The notes below the pieces were generated by a model. It had not been told where the DNA came from, searched no databases, and saw only the letters and a list, made by a program, of their open reading frames with translations. From assembly GCF_001905735.1 (NCBI RefSeq), contig NZ_LISW01000004.1, positions 1 through 64,000 on the forward strand: DNA of 64,000 bases. The letters are read 5' to 3'. Shown here piece after piece: positions 24,341 through 32,464 of the stretch; within the stretch, counting starts at the first letter, position 1; the number at the start of each line of letters is the position of its first letter. This stretch comes from Streptomyces sp. CB01249 (GTDB lineage: Bacteria > Actinomycetota > Actinomycetes > Streptomycetales > Streptomycetaceae). A program made the translations under genes and the position numbers.

Positions 24341-25504
24341 TCAGTCACGCAGCGTGGCATCCCCCTTGATGATCTTCACCGTCCTGCGCCGGTCGGGCTG
24401 CCCCTTGGCCGGCCGGGCCACCGCGAGCAGCGCCATGTCGTCGGTTGCCTCGCCCCCCGTATGCAGCCGTACGTCGTCGGTCAGCGCGGACAGCAGCTCC
24501 TCGGGCCCCGGGAAGAGCCGCCCCCGCAGCCGCTCCGCCGGGTCGTAGAAGACACCCTCGGCGTCACGGGCCTCCGACAGGCCGTCCGTGTAGAACAGCA
24601 GCGTCCCACCGGGCGGCAGCTCCCACTCGTCCGAGCGGTCCGGCCGCACCCCCAGGTCCATGCCCAGCGGCAGCGCGGGCTCCGTGGGCGTCAGCGCCTC
24701 CACCGCCCCGTCCCCGTACAGCAGCAACGGGTCCGGATGGCCGCGGTTCACCAGCCGTACGCGCTCCGCGCCCGGCGGGATCTCCGCGAACACGGCGGTC
24801 ACGAACCCCTCGAACGCGTCCAGGTTGCTCCGCCGTACCGACTCACGCGCCAGCGCGCGCTCCAGCCGCTGCGCCACGCCCTCCAGCGACTTCTCGTGCT
24901 CCGCCGCCTCGCGGAACGCCCCGATCACCACCGCCACCGCCCCGACCGCCTCCAGCCCCTTCCCGCGTACGTCCCCCAGCACGAGCCGTACGCCGTACGG
25001 AGTGTCGGCGGCCGCGAAGAGGTCGCCCCCGACGAACTCGTCCGCCTGCGCCGCCTCGTACCGCGCGGCCACCTGGAGTCCGCCGATCCGCTCCGGCGGG
25101 GCGGGGAGCACGGCCCGCATGGCCGTCTCCGCGATGATCCGGGCGGACGCCAGCTGCTCGCTGCCGCGCCGCACGACCCGGTTGATCACACACGCCTGGA
25201 CGGCGACCGTGAGCACGGTGAGCATCTCGATGAACGAGACCACCTCGACCAGGTCGCCGGTGTAGAGCCGGATGCCCGCGACCGCGAGCACCGCGGCGAT
25301 CCCGATGCGGATCGTGGTGCCCAGACCGAAGAAGGGCGCGGCGATCAGCGGCGCGGCCGCGAAGATCGGGACGGCGGTGAAGGAGGGTGGCGTGAAGAGG
25401 TCGAACACCACCCCGATGACGATCATCGCCACCGGCAGCACCCGGACGAACCGGCGGCTGCCCGCGCCGTCCGACCCGCGCCGCCGTCGCTCCCACTTCC
25501 TCAC
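24341..25504 (-). CDS. Membrane-anchored PP2C (SpoIIE-type) phosphatase
   Basis: 387 residues from GTG 25504 (AGGAGA seven bases upstream). The first 125 residues hold about four hydrophobic helices (RVLPVAMIVIGVVFDLF, PIFAAAPLIAAPFFGL, IGIAAVLAVAGIRLY, LTVLTVAVQACVI). The cytoplasmic PP2C domain follows: VAARYEAAQADEFVGGDLF, VLGDVRGKGLEA, LFYTDGLSEARD and GEATDDMALLAV supply the metal-binding Asp residues. Proteins of this kind dephosphorylate anti-anti-sigma factors in response to a membrane signal. No partner gene is adjacent. The next gene on the strand is the riboswitch-controlled peptidase. Confidence 0.9.
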   Translation of the reverse strand: MRKWERRRRGSDGAGSRRFVRVLPVAMIVIGVVFDLFTPPSFTAVPIFAAAPLIAAPFFGLGTTIRIGIAAVLAVAGIRLYTGDLVEVVSFIEMLTVLTVAVQACVINRVVRRGSEQLASARIIAETAMRAVLPAPPERIGGLQVAARYEAAQADEFVGGDLFAAADTPYGVRLVLGDVRGKGLEAVGAVAVVIGAFREAAEHEKSLEGVAQRLERALARESVRRSNLDAFEGFVTAVFAEIPPGAERVRLVNRGHPDPLLLYGDGAVEALTPTEPALPLGMDLGVRPDRSDEWELPPGGTLLFYTDGLSEARDAEGVFYDPAERLRGRLFPGPEELLSALTDDVRLHTGGEATDDMALLAVARPAKGQPDRRRTVKIIKGDATLRD

Positions 25505-25612
25505 CTGCGGTCTCCTGCCCGGTGCGGCCACGGCCGGTACCGCGCACCTCCCCCAGCCTCGCGCCGACGCGGCCACCGGGCGAATCCTCGGCCGCCGATG
25601 GGGCGACAACGC

Positions 25613-25649
25613 ATCAGGCCCGGCACGCTGTCTGCGTGCCGGGCCTGAT
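25613..25649 (-). terminator. Terminator of the initiator tRNA gene
   Basis: A perfect 16-bp stem, ATCAGGCCCGGCACGC (25613-25628) with GCGTGCCGGGCCTGAT (25634-25649), and a five-base loop, just downstream of the tRNA on the minus strand. Confidence 0.85.
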
Positions 25650-25656
25650 CCTTCAG

Positions 25657-25730
25657 TAGCGGGGACAGGATTTGAACCTGCGACCTCTGGGTTATGAGCC
25701 CAGCGAGCTACCGAGCTGCTCCACCCCGCG
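25657..25730 (-). tRNA. tRNA-Met(CAT), initiator type
   Basis: A 74-base cloverleaf. The anticodon loop is CTCATAA, closed by GGG/CCC pairs, and position 1 (C) does not pair with position 72 (T). Both are initiator (fMet) features. The terminator lies seven bases downstream. Confidence 0.95.
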
Positions 25731-26015
25731 TCGGTGAACCCAACTCTACGGCATCTTCGGAGCTCTCATGACCACCACCCGTCCCGCGCACCCCGTGCGC
25801 ACCGGCGGCGCGGACCGCGGCCTCCCTTGATCCGAACCCCAAAGTGCCGAAAACGAGAAGGTGTTGCGAGGAACATGTGTTCTGGCGCAAGGTATCTGCT
25901 GCACCCCCCGGCTCGGTGGGCTGCCCGTGTGAGCAGGCCCCCGACCGCGCATGCCGGCGCGCGCGGAGAGCTGCTCCCGGTCTCTGATCGCAGCCTGTCT
26001 GGAGGGCTCTCGACC

Positions 26016-26309
26016 ATGGCCGCACCGCTCGCCGCCTCCGATCACACCCCCGCCCCCTCGGCCACCCCGCCGTCACCCGCACGCGCCGCCGCCAAGAGCG
26101 GCCTCATCGGCGGTGTGATGGGCGCGGCGATGAGCGCGGCGGTGAACTACCTGGCGATCGGCCTCCCGGGCAGCGCGTCCGTCAACGCGGTCAACCACGC
26201 GATATCGGGCCTGATCAGCGGATTCCTCGCCGGTTTCATCGGCATCATGGTCCACAGCAGGAAGACGGCGGCGGCCACGACCACCGCCCCCTCCGAGCCG
26301 GAGAAGTAG
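26016..26309 (+). CDS. Small membrane protein of unknown function
   Basis: 97 residues from ATG 26016, with GGAGGG nine bases upstream. A Pro/Ala-rich N-terminus (about 35 residues) precedes two hydrophobic glycine-rich segments (GLIGGVMGAAMSAAVNYLAIGL and HAISGLISGFLAGFIGIMV), then a basic, Ala/Thr-rich tail. It is probably a two-pass membrane protein with a glycine-zipper pattern. I do not recognise the family. An in-frame upstream ATG at 25875 has a weaker ribosome site. Confidence 0.6.
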   Translation: MAAPLAASDHTPAPSATPPSPARAAAKSGLIGGVMGAAMSAAVNYLAIGLPGSASVNAVNHAISGLISGFLAGFIGIMVHSRKTAAATTTAPSEPEK

Positions 26310-26353
26310 CCACCGCCCTCCACAGCGCTCCCCCTTCAACGGGCGCACGGACC

Positions 26354-26367
26354 CATATGGCGATATG
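26354..26367. repeat. Small inverted repeat before the SHOCT protein gene
   Basis: CATAT-GGCG-ATATG, a perfect five-base-arm repeat 44 bases ahead of the start at 26411. It is a possible operator or promoter part. Confidence 0.3.
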
Positions 26368-26410
26368 ACTGATTTCAGACTCAGCCATTTCGAGGCTCCG
26401 GGAGTGGACG

Positions 26411-26824
26411 ATGGACGACTATCCCCTGCTCAACCTGTTCTGGACGATGCTCTGGTTCTTCCTCTGGATCATGTGGCTCTTCCTCCTCTTCCGGGTCATC
26501 ATGGACATCTTCCGCAGCGATGACCTGAGCGGCTGGGCGAAGGCCGGCTGGCTGATCCTGGCGCTGGTCCTGCCCTATCTGGGCGTGCTGATCTACGTGA
26601 TCGCCCGCGGCAAGTCCATGGGCAAGCGCGACGTCCAGGAGGCGAAGGAACGCGACGCCGCCTTCAAGGCGTACATCAGGGACGCGGCGGGTACGGAGGG
26701 CGGCGGCAGCCACCACAAGAGCGGCGGCCACGTCGAGGACCTGTCGAAGCTCGCCGACCTCAAGGACAAGGGCGCGATCACCGAGGAGGAGTACCAGCGA
26801 GCGAAGTCGAAGCTCCTGGTCTGA
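26411..26824 (+). CDS. PLD-nuclease-N/SHOCT domain membrane protein
   Basis: 137 residues. Two hydrophobic helices at the N-terminus (LFWTMLWFFLWIMWLFLLFRV and AGWLILALVLPYLGVLIYVIAR) are those of the PLDc_N anchor. A polar linker with Gly/His-rich GGGSHHKSGGH follows, and the C-terminal 30 residues are a SHOCT motif (EDLSKLADLKDKGAITEEEY). The cellular role is not known; such proteins are common in Actinobacteria. GGAG lies six bases before the ATG. Confidence 0.85.
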   Translation: MDDYPLLNLFWTMLWFFLWIMWLFLLFRVIMDIFRSDDLSGWAKAGWLILALVLPYLGVLIYVIARGKSMGKRDVQEAKERDAAFKAYIRDAAGTEGGGSHHKSGGHVEDLSKLADLKDKGAITEEEYQRAKSKLLV

Positions 26825-26847
26825 CGCCCGCCCCCGCACACGACGGA

Positions 26848-26878
26848 GCCCCGGGTCGCGCACGCGCTGACCCGGGGC
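26848..26878. terminator. Terminator between the SHOCT gene and tRNA-Lys
   Basis: GCCCCGGGTC (26848-26857) pairs with GACCCGGGGC (26869-26878). It serves the convergent gap and may work in both directions. Confidence 0.7.
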
Positions 26879-26885
26879 CACGAGG

Positions 26886-26959
26886 TAGGCCGTGTGGGAC
26901 TCGAACCCACAACCAACGGATTAAAAGTCCGCTGCTCTGACCAATTGAGCTAACGGCCC
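26886..26959 (-). tRNA. tRNA-Lys(TTT)
   Basis: A 74-base cloverleaf with anticodon loop CTTTTAA, T-loop TTCGAGT and a seven-base-pair acceptor that starts with a G-T pair. Confidence 0.96.
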
Positions 26960-27057
26960 TCGGCACATCACCCCCGAGCATAGCCCGCCCCGGCCGCGCA
27001 GCCGATCGGGTATCGGCCGCGCGGCGCCGTCGGCGGAGTGGGGGCGGGCTCAGGGGC

Positions 27058-29184
27058 TCAGAAGATGGCCTTGTACGTCTGCCAGCCGGTGGCGATCTGC
27101 GTACGGGCGCCGAAGGAGCCCTTGCCGTTGCCGTTGTTGCGGAACAGCTTGCCCGCCGAGTCGCGCACGACGAAGTCGTTCCGGCCGTCGCCGTTCAGGT
27201 CGCCGACGCCGATCAGCGCGTTGTACGAGCGGCCCCAGTCCGAGAACACCTTCACGCGCGGCGCGAAGCGGCCGTTGCCCAGGCCGTTGTAGCGCCACAG
27301 GCCGCCGTTGCGGTCGTGGCCGAGCAGGTCGGGGATGCCGTCGCCGGTGATGTCGCCGACGCCGGTGATCTGGGCGTACGTCCGCCAGTCGGTGTTGATC
27401 CGGGTCTTCGGGAGGAACTTCCCGGCGGCCGTGCCCGCGTAGAAGTAGATGTCCCCGGTGGACGTCTGACGGGCGATGAGGTCGGCCCGGCCGTCGCCGT
27501 TCAGGTCGCCGGGCGACGTCAGCACGTCGTACTGCTGCCAGCCGCCGCCGATCACGGTGTGCTTGCCGGTCGGCTTGTAGCCGGAGGCGCCGCAGTTGCC
27601 CTCGTACCGGCGCAGTTCACCGCCGGGCATCCGGACGAACAAGTCGGAGCAGCGGTCGCTGCCGGTGTCTGCGAAGGGCACGGCGACCGTGCCGGCCGGC
27701 CAGCCGGTGCCGGACGCCTTGCCGCTGAAGGCACCCGAGCCCTGCCCGAACTGGATGGTCAGGTCCCCGTGGGAGTTGAGCGTGACGAGGTCGCCGATGC
27801 CGGAGCGGCCCTGGTCGTGGAAGCCCGCCTTGCCGCCGCCGACCGAGATGGTCCCGTTGGCGGTGTACTTCCCCGAACCGTCCTCGGCCGTCGCCGTCAG
27901 GGTCCAGGTGTGCGTGCCGTTACCCGTGTATCCGCCCGCGTCCGTCAGGCCGTCCCAGTTGACGTCCGCCTCGGTCCCGTCACCGCCCTTGAGGGTGCGC
28001 ACCGTGCGGCCCGTCCAGTCCTTGACGGCGTACGTCCAGGAGACGGGCTTGTTGAACTGCCAGCTGCTGTTCCAGCTCTCCAGCCCGTCGACGCCCTTGA
28101 TGTCCATGTACGCGTCGCCGAGATCGGAGGCGATCTTCGCGAGGGGCTGCGCGGGCACCCCGCTGGGCACGAGGTGCAGGGTCTGCGCGGCGTCGAGATA
28201 CGCGATGTCGCCGCCGAACTTGTCCACGGCCCAGGTCAGCCGCCGCTGGTCGGCGGTCTTCCCCGCCGGGAGCGCCGCAATCACGCGCGGGGCGGCCGCC
28301 TTGCCCGTGTGGAAGTCGGTGAGCAGCAGCTCGCCCGTGCTCCGGTCGTGCCGGACGAGGTAGCCGTCGCCGACGAGGGCGGGCCCGGACGGCACGGTGA
28401 ACGACTTCTTCGCCGTACGGTCGTACACGCCCGCGGCACCGGTCGTCCCGCAGTTCCAGTAGAGCCAGCGGCCGACCGCGCGCACCTCCTTGATCACGCA
28501 GGGGGCGCCGGTGGCCGCCGTCTCCACGACCTTCTTCGTCCCCAGGTCGGTCGCGCTGAGCGCCCCGGTGGTGGTCGCCGCCCAGAGCGTCGTCCCCCAG
28601 ACGGAGGCCGCGCTCGGGGTGCGGACGACGGGGTCGGCGGTCGAGGTGTAGCCCGGGTACATGCCCGCCTGCTGCTTGGCGGGAGAACCGCCGTTGACGA
28701 CGTAGGCGCGCCCCGTCGTGTCCACGATCCGCGCGGTACCGGCCGGGTAGTGGGTCCCGGTCCCGTGGTACGAGTTGCCGGGCGCGCGGAACTGCACGCT
28801 CTCGGTGCCGGCGTCGTCGCCGTCGACGAACACCACGCCGACGTCGCCGTGGCCCGAGGCCATGAGGTCGACGCATGCGCCGTTGTCGCAGGGCACCGTC
28901 CTGAGGTGCGCGTCGTTGGCGTACGTCCCGGCGAAGGCGAGGCTCTCGCGCTCCCCCACGGTCGTGGCGTCGGCGGACACCCGGCGGTCGAACACCATGC
29001 GGTCGCCGGAAGCGCTCCGCTCCGCCGTCACCAGCCGCCCGCCCGCGAAGTCGAGGCCGTAGACCCCGGTCGTCGCCACGGTGGCGGGGGCGGGGTCGGC
29101 AGCGCTCGCCGGGACGGCGGCCGTGGCGAGCACGGTCGCCCCGGCCACGGCGCCCACGAGCGCGACGCGCCCGCGTATGAACAC
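27058..29184 (-). CDS. Secreted FG-GAP/VCBS repeat protein (paralogue 1)
   Basis: About 708 residues. A Sec-type signal peptide (FIRGRVALVGAVAGATVLAT, cut near PASAADP) leads to a long N-terminal region without known motifs but with paired cysteines. A FlgD-like Ig segment follows (WTYAVKDWTGRTVRTLKGG to NGTHTWTLTATAEDGSG), then at least three calcium-binding FG-GAP/VCBS units containing DLNGDGRADLIARQ, DITGDGIPDLLGHD and DLNGDGRNDFVVRD. The start is GTG 29184; TTG 29190 has better spacing to AAGGAA. It lies 48 bases after its paralogue on the same strand, so the two are probably one operon. Likely an extracellular or wall-associated propeller; function unknown. Confidence 0.85.
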   Translation of the reverse strand: MFIRGRVALVGAVAGATVLATAAVPASAADPAPATVATTGVYGLDFAGGRLVTAERSASGDRMVFDRRVSADATTVGERESLAFAGTYANDAHLRTVPCDNGACVDLMASGHGDVGVVFVDGDDAGTESVQFRAPGNSYHGTGTHYPAGTARIVDTTGRAYVVNGGSPAKQQAGMYPGYTSTADPVVRTPSAASVWGTTLWAATTTGALSATDLGTKKVVETAATGAPCVIKEVRAVGRWLYWNCGTTGAAGVYDRTAKKSFTVPSGPALVGDGYLVRHDRSTGELLLTDFHTGKAAAPRVIAALPAGKTADQRRLTWAVDKFGGDIAYLDAAQTLHLVPSGVPAQPLAKIASDLGDAYMDIKGVDGLESWNSSWQFNKPVSWTYAVKDWTGRTVRTLKGGDGTEADVNWDGLTDAGGYTGNGTHTWTLTATAEDGSGKYTANGTISVGGGKAGFHDQGRSGIGDLVTLNSHGDLTIQFGQGSGAFSGKASGTGWPAGTVAVPFADTGSDRCSDLFVRMPGGELRRYEGNCGASGYKPTGKHTVIGGGWQQYDVLTSPGDLNGDGRADLIARQTSTGDIYFYAGTAAGKFLPKTRINTDWRTYAQITGVGDITGDGIPDLLGHDRNGGLWRYNGLGNGRFAPRVKVFSDWGRSYNALIGVGDLNGDGRNDFVVRDSAGKLFRNNGNGKGSFGARTQIATGWQTYKAIF

Positions 29185-29231
29185 GGTCAAGAGAAGTTCC
29201 TTTCCGGGGAGCCCGGAGGTCGAGCGAATGA

Positions 29232-32200
29232 TCAGAAGAGATTCTTGTACGTCTGCCAGCTGCCGCCGACCTTGGTACGCGCCGCCAGCGCGCCCTTGCC
29301 GTCGCCGCGGTAGCTCCACAGCACCCCGGACGTGTCGCGGGCCAGCAGGTCCGCGCGTCCGTCGCCGTTCAGATCACCGGAGCCGACCATCGTGTCGTAC
29401 ATGGTCCAGCCGTACCCGATCTTGGTACGGGCGCCGAGTGTGCCGTTGACGGTGGCGGGGTAGCGCCACACGTTGCCCGAGCGGTCGCGGGCCACCAGGT
29501 CGCCCTTGCCGTCGCCGTCCAGGTCGCCCGTCCCGGCCAGGAGGTACCCCTGCCAGCCGTAACCGATCTTCACCCGGGGCTCGAAGAGGCCGTCGCCCTT
29601 GCCCTGGTAGAAGTACAGGTCGCCGGAGGGCGTCCGGCCGAGCAGATCGGCGCGCCCGTCGCCCGACATGTCGCCGGGCGAGGTCAGGGCGTCGAACATG
29701 TTCCAGCCGGTGCCGATCTTCTTGTACGGCGTGGTGGGCTTGAGCGCGGCCCCGCAGCCCGGCTTGTACGCGCGCAGCTCGCCCGCCTCCGTACGGACCA
29801 GCACGTCGTTGCACCGGTCGCCGCTGATGTCCTCGAACGGCACGGCGGCCGTCACGGTGTTGCCGCCCGTCCAGCCGGTGCCCGACACCTTGTCCTCGAC
29901 CCGCCCGGCCCCGGTCCCGGTACCGGCCCGCCAGTCGGCCTTCCCGGCCGAGGTGAACGCGAGCAGGTCCCCGTACCCGTCCTTCTTGACGAAGTCCCGG
30001 GCCACCGCGGCCCCGCCGGTGAGTGCGAGGGTGCCGGACGTGGTGAAGGCGGCGCCGTTCCCGTCGGCGGGGGCGGCGGTCAGGGTCCAGGTGTAGGAGC
30101 CGTTGGGGGCGTACGCGCCGGAGGCGGTCCTGCCGTTCCAGGTGGCGGCGACGGTCCCGCCGCCGGCGCTCGGGGCGCCGGTCAGGGTGTGCACGGTCTT
30201 CCCCGTCGCCCGGTTCTTGAACGCGATCTTCCAGGAGGAGACCGGCTTGGACATCAGCCAGCGCGCCTTCCAGTCCCAGCCGACGTCGAGACGGGTGCCC
30301 ACCTCGGTCTCGACCGGGTCGACCCGCTCCGTGGCCACACCGCTCGGCACGAGGTGGATGCGCTGATCGGCGGCGATGTACGCGACGGGCCCGCCGAACT
30401 TGTCGACCGTCCACTGCGCGCCCCGCTCGTGCGCGGCCGTACCGGGCAGGTCGCCGACCGCGTGGGTGTCGTCGGCCGTACCGTCGCGGAACCCGGTCAG
30501 CAGCAGCTTCCCGGCGGCCTTGTCGTACCGGACGAGGTAGCCGTCCCCGATCAGGGCCTCACCGCTGGGCACCGCGATGCTCTTCTTGGCCGTACGGTCC
30601 CAGACACCGGCCGGGCCGGTGGGACCGCAGGACCAGTAGAGCCAACGCCCCACCGCCTGGATCTCCTTGGCCACGCACGGGGCGCCCGTGGTGACGGTGG
30701 AGAGCGTCTTCTGCGTGACCACGTCGCTCGCGGTCAGCACCCCGGCCGTCTTCGTGGCCGACCACAGCGTGCCGTCCCAGACCGAGGCGGCCCGGACGGT
30801 CCGCGAGTACGGCTTGGTGTCGTACGCGCCAAGGTCGCCCACGTACTGCAGGTCCGGGTTGGTGCCGTTCAGGATCACCCACCGGCCGGTGAGGTCGACC
30901 AGGGAACCGTAGTGGGAGTTCATACGGAACCAGCGAGGATCGTCGTCGTCGTTGATCGCGCCGACGCTCGCTTCGGCCGCCCCGAAGGTGTTCACCCGGA
31001 TCAGGTGCCCGTCTCCCGACGACCACGGACCCTCCCATTCCGATTCCGGGGTGGCCCAGCCCTCGTACACCGGCTCGCCCACTTCCAGAGAGCCCGGCTT
31101 CGTCGTCACCGCCCGCTGGAAGTTCGACGGGAGGAACATGGTGTCCGGCTCGCTGGTCGCCAGGACCCCGTTGGCCAGGGAGATCCGGGAGACGCGCCCG
31201 GGGATGCCGGGCACCGACGCCAGCTCGGACAGGGCGAGGGAGCCGGGGGCGGCCTTCCGCAGCGCCCAGTGGGCGGAGTCCGTACCGCCCGCGAACACGA
31301 GGCCGCCGTCGGGCGCGGCCACCGTCACCGGAGCGGCGTGCCGCAGCAGCTCGACCGGTTCCCCGCCGTCCTTCGGGTACGCCTGGAGGCGGAGCCCGGA
31401 CAGGTCCACCATGTCGTCCGGCTCGCGGTCGTACCAGGTGACGAGCAGCCGGTCACCGGCCGCGCCGAGCACGGGCACCTCGTTGTAACGGGGCTTCAGG
31501 TCGATCCGCTTCGGGGCGGTCGCCGGGTTGTCCCGGGGCACCCAGGAGGCGTCGCCGAGGGAGTCGACCCAGTAGAGCCGGTCGGCGGTGAGCAGGGCCC
31601 GCTCGCCGGTCGCGGGGCCGGGTGTGAAGCGGCCGGTGGCGATGTCGATCAGCCCGAGGCTCTGCCGTCCGTCCGCGGTCGTGCAGCGGACCACCAGCGT
31701 CGAGGCGTCGGCGGCGGCGATGTCGGTCAGGTCGGCGATCGGCGCGGGCAGTTCGAGGGTGGCGCCGACCGTCACGGTGTCCGCGCCGCCCCAGCGCGCC
31801 AAGTGGTAGGTGGGCGCGAGGTTCGTTCCGGTACGGGTCAGCAGGTGCGGCCCGGCCGAGGCCACCGCGATGTGCTCCGCCGGGAGCTGGAACCCGCTCG
31901 ACCGGCCGGTCCCGAGGTCCGTCCCGCGCCACTGGCCCGCGGCCTGGGTGAGGATGGTGTCCGTGCCCGCCGCAAGCCACTTGGGCCGCTTCAGTGCGTA
32001 GGCGGCGGCGTTCGAAAGGAGCGGCGAGGCGTCGGGGACGTCCACCGTCCTGGTGGTGCCGTCCCAGTCGGTCCAGAGAAGACCGGCCTGGCCCTCCTGC
32101 CGGTAGAGCACGCCCGAGGTGCCCGCCCCGTACGGGATCGCCACCCGTGGCGCGTACCTGGCGGCGGTGAACGATACGGCTCCGGGCTGTGTCACCGGAT

Positions 32201-32303
32201 CCACCGCTGCGGCCTGCCCCCCGGCGGCCAGTCCCAGCAGTCCCGCTGTCATTCCGATGGCCACGGCCGCGGACATGGTTCTTCGGGCGCGACGACGCCT
32301 CAT
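29232..32303 (-). CDS. Secreted FG-GAP/VCBS repeat protein (paralogue 2)
   Basis: 1023 residues from ATG 32303 (GGGGAGG ten bases upstream). The signal peptide has an Arg-rich start (MRRRRARRTMSAAVAIG) and cleavage near GGQAAA; export by Sec or possibly Tat. The large N-terminal part (about 40-640) may be a beta-propeller-like domain. It ends as in paralogue 1 with a FlgD-like Ig segment (TGKTVHTLTGAPSAGGG) and FG-GAP/VCBS units (DMSGDGRADLLGRT, DLDGDGKGDLVARD, DLNGDGRADLLARD). The shared segment AVGRWLYWNCG/SCG and the same C-terminus show that the two genes arose by duplication. No adhesion or enzymatic motif is visible. Confidence 0.86.
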   Translation of the reverse strand: MRRRRARRTMSAAVAIGMTAGLLGLAAGGQAAAVDPVTQPGAVSFTAARYAPRVAIPYGAGTSGVLYRQEGQAGLLWTDWDGTTRTVDVPDASPLLSNAAAYALKRPKWLAAGTDTILTQAAGQWRGTDLGTGRSSGFQLPAEHIAVASAGPHLLTRTGTNLAPTYHLARWGGADTVTVGATLELPAPIADLTDIAAADASTLVVRCTTADGRQSLGLIDIATGRFTPGPATGERALLTADRLYWVDSLGDASWVPRDNPATAPKRIDLKPRYNEVPVLGAAGDRLLVTWYDREPDDMVDLSGLRLQAYPKDGGEPVELLRHAAPVTVAAPDGGLVFAGGTDSAHWALRKAAPGSLALSELASVPGIPGRVSRISLANGVLATSEPDTMFLPSNFQRAVTTKPGSLEVGEPVYEGWATPESEWEGPWSSGDGHLIRVNTFGAAEASVGAINDDDDPRWFRMNSHYGSLVDLTGRWVILNGTNPDLQYVGDLGAYDTKPYSRTVRAASVWDGTLWSATKTAGVLTASDVVTQKTLSTVTTGAPCVAKEIQAVGRWLYWSCGPTGPAGVWDRTAKKSIAVPSGEALIGDGYLVRYDKAAGKLLLTGFRDGTADDTHAVGDLPGTAAHERGAQWTVDKFGGPVAYIAADQRIHLVPSGVATERVDPVETEVGTRLDVGWDWKARWLMSKPVSSWKIAFKNRATGKTVHTLTGAPSAGGGTVAATWNGRTASGAYAPNGSYTWTLTAAPADGNGAAFTTSGTLALTGGAAVARDFVKKDGYGDLLAFTSAGKADWRAGTGTGAGRVEDKVSGTGWTGGNTVTAAVPFEDISGDRCNDVLVRTEAGELRAYKPGCGAALKPTTPYKKIGTGWNMFDALTSPGDMSGDGRADLLGRTPSGDLYFYQGKGDGLFEPRVKIGYGWQGYLLAGTGDLDGDGKGDLVARDRSGNVWRYPATVNGTLGARTKIGYGWTMYDTMVGSGDLNGDGRADLLARDTSGVLWSYRGDGKGALAARTKVGGSWQTYKNLF

Positions 32304-32394
32304 GTTGCGATTCCCTCCCCAGGGGCCCTTGCGGGCGCGGAGCGGATCGTAACAGCGGGAACGCACGGCGGGGAAGCGAAAATCGAACCTGTTC

Positions 32395-32443
32395 AAAAAG
32401 GTCAGGGCCCGTACGTCACCGAGGTGACGTACGGGCCCTGACC
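32395..32443 (-). terminator. Strong intrinsic terminator of the DEAD-box helicase gene
   Basis: A perfect 21-base-arm hairpin, with arms at 32400-32420 and 32423-32443 (core GGGCCCGTACGTCACC). On the minus strand it is followed by five Ts (32399-32395). It separates the helicase from the FG-GAP operon. Confidence 0.92.
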
Positions 32444-32464
32444 AGGCATCAAGCGGCCGGACGA

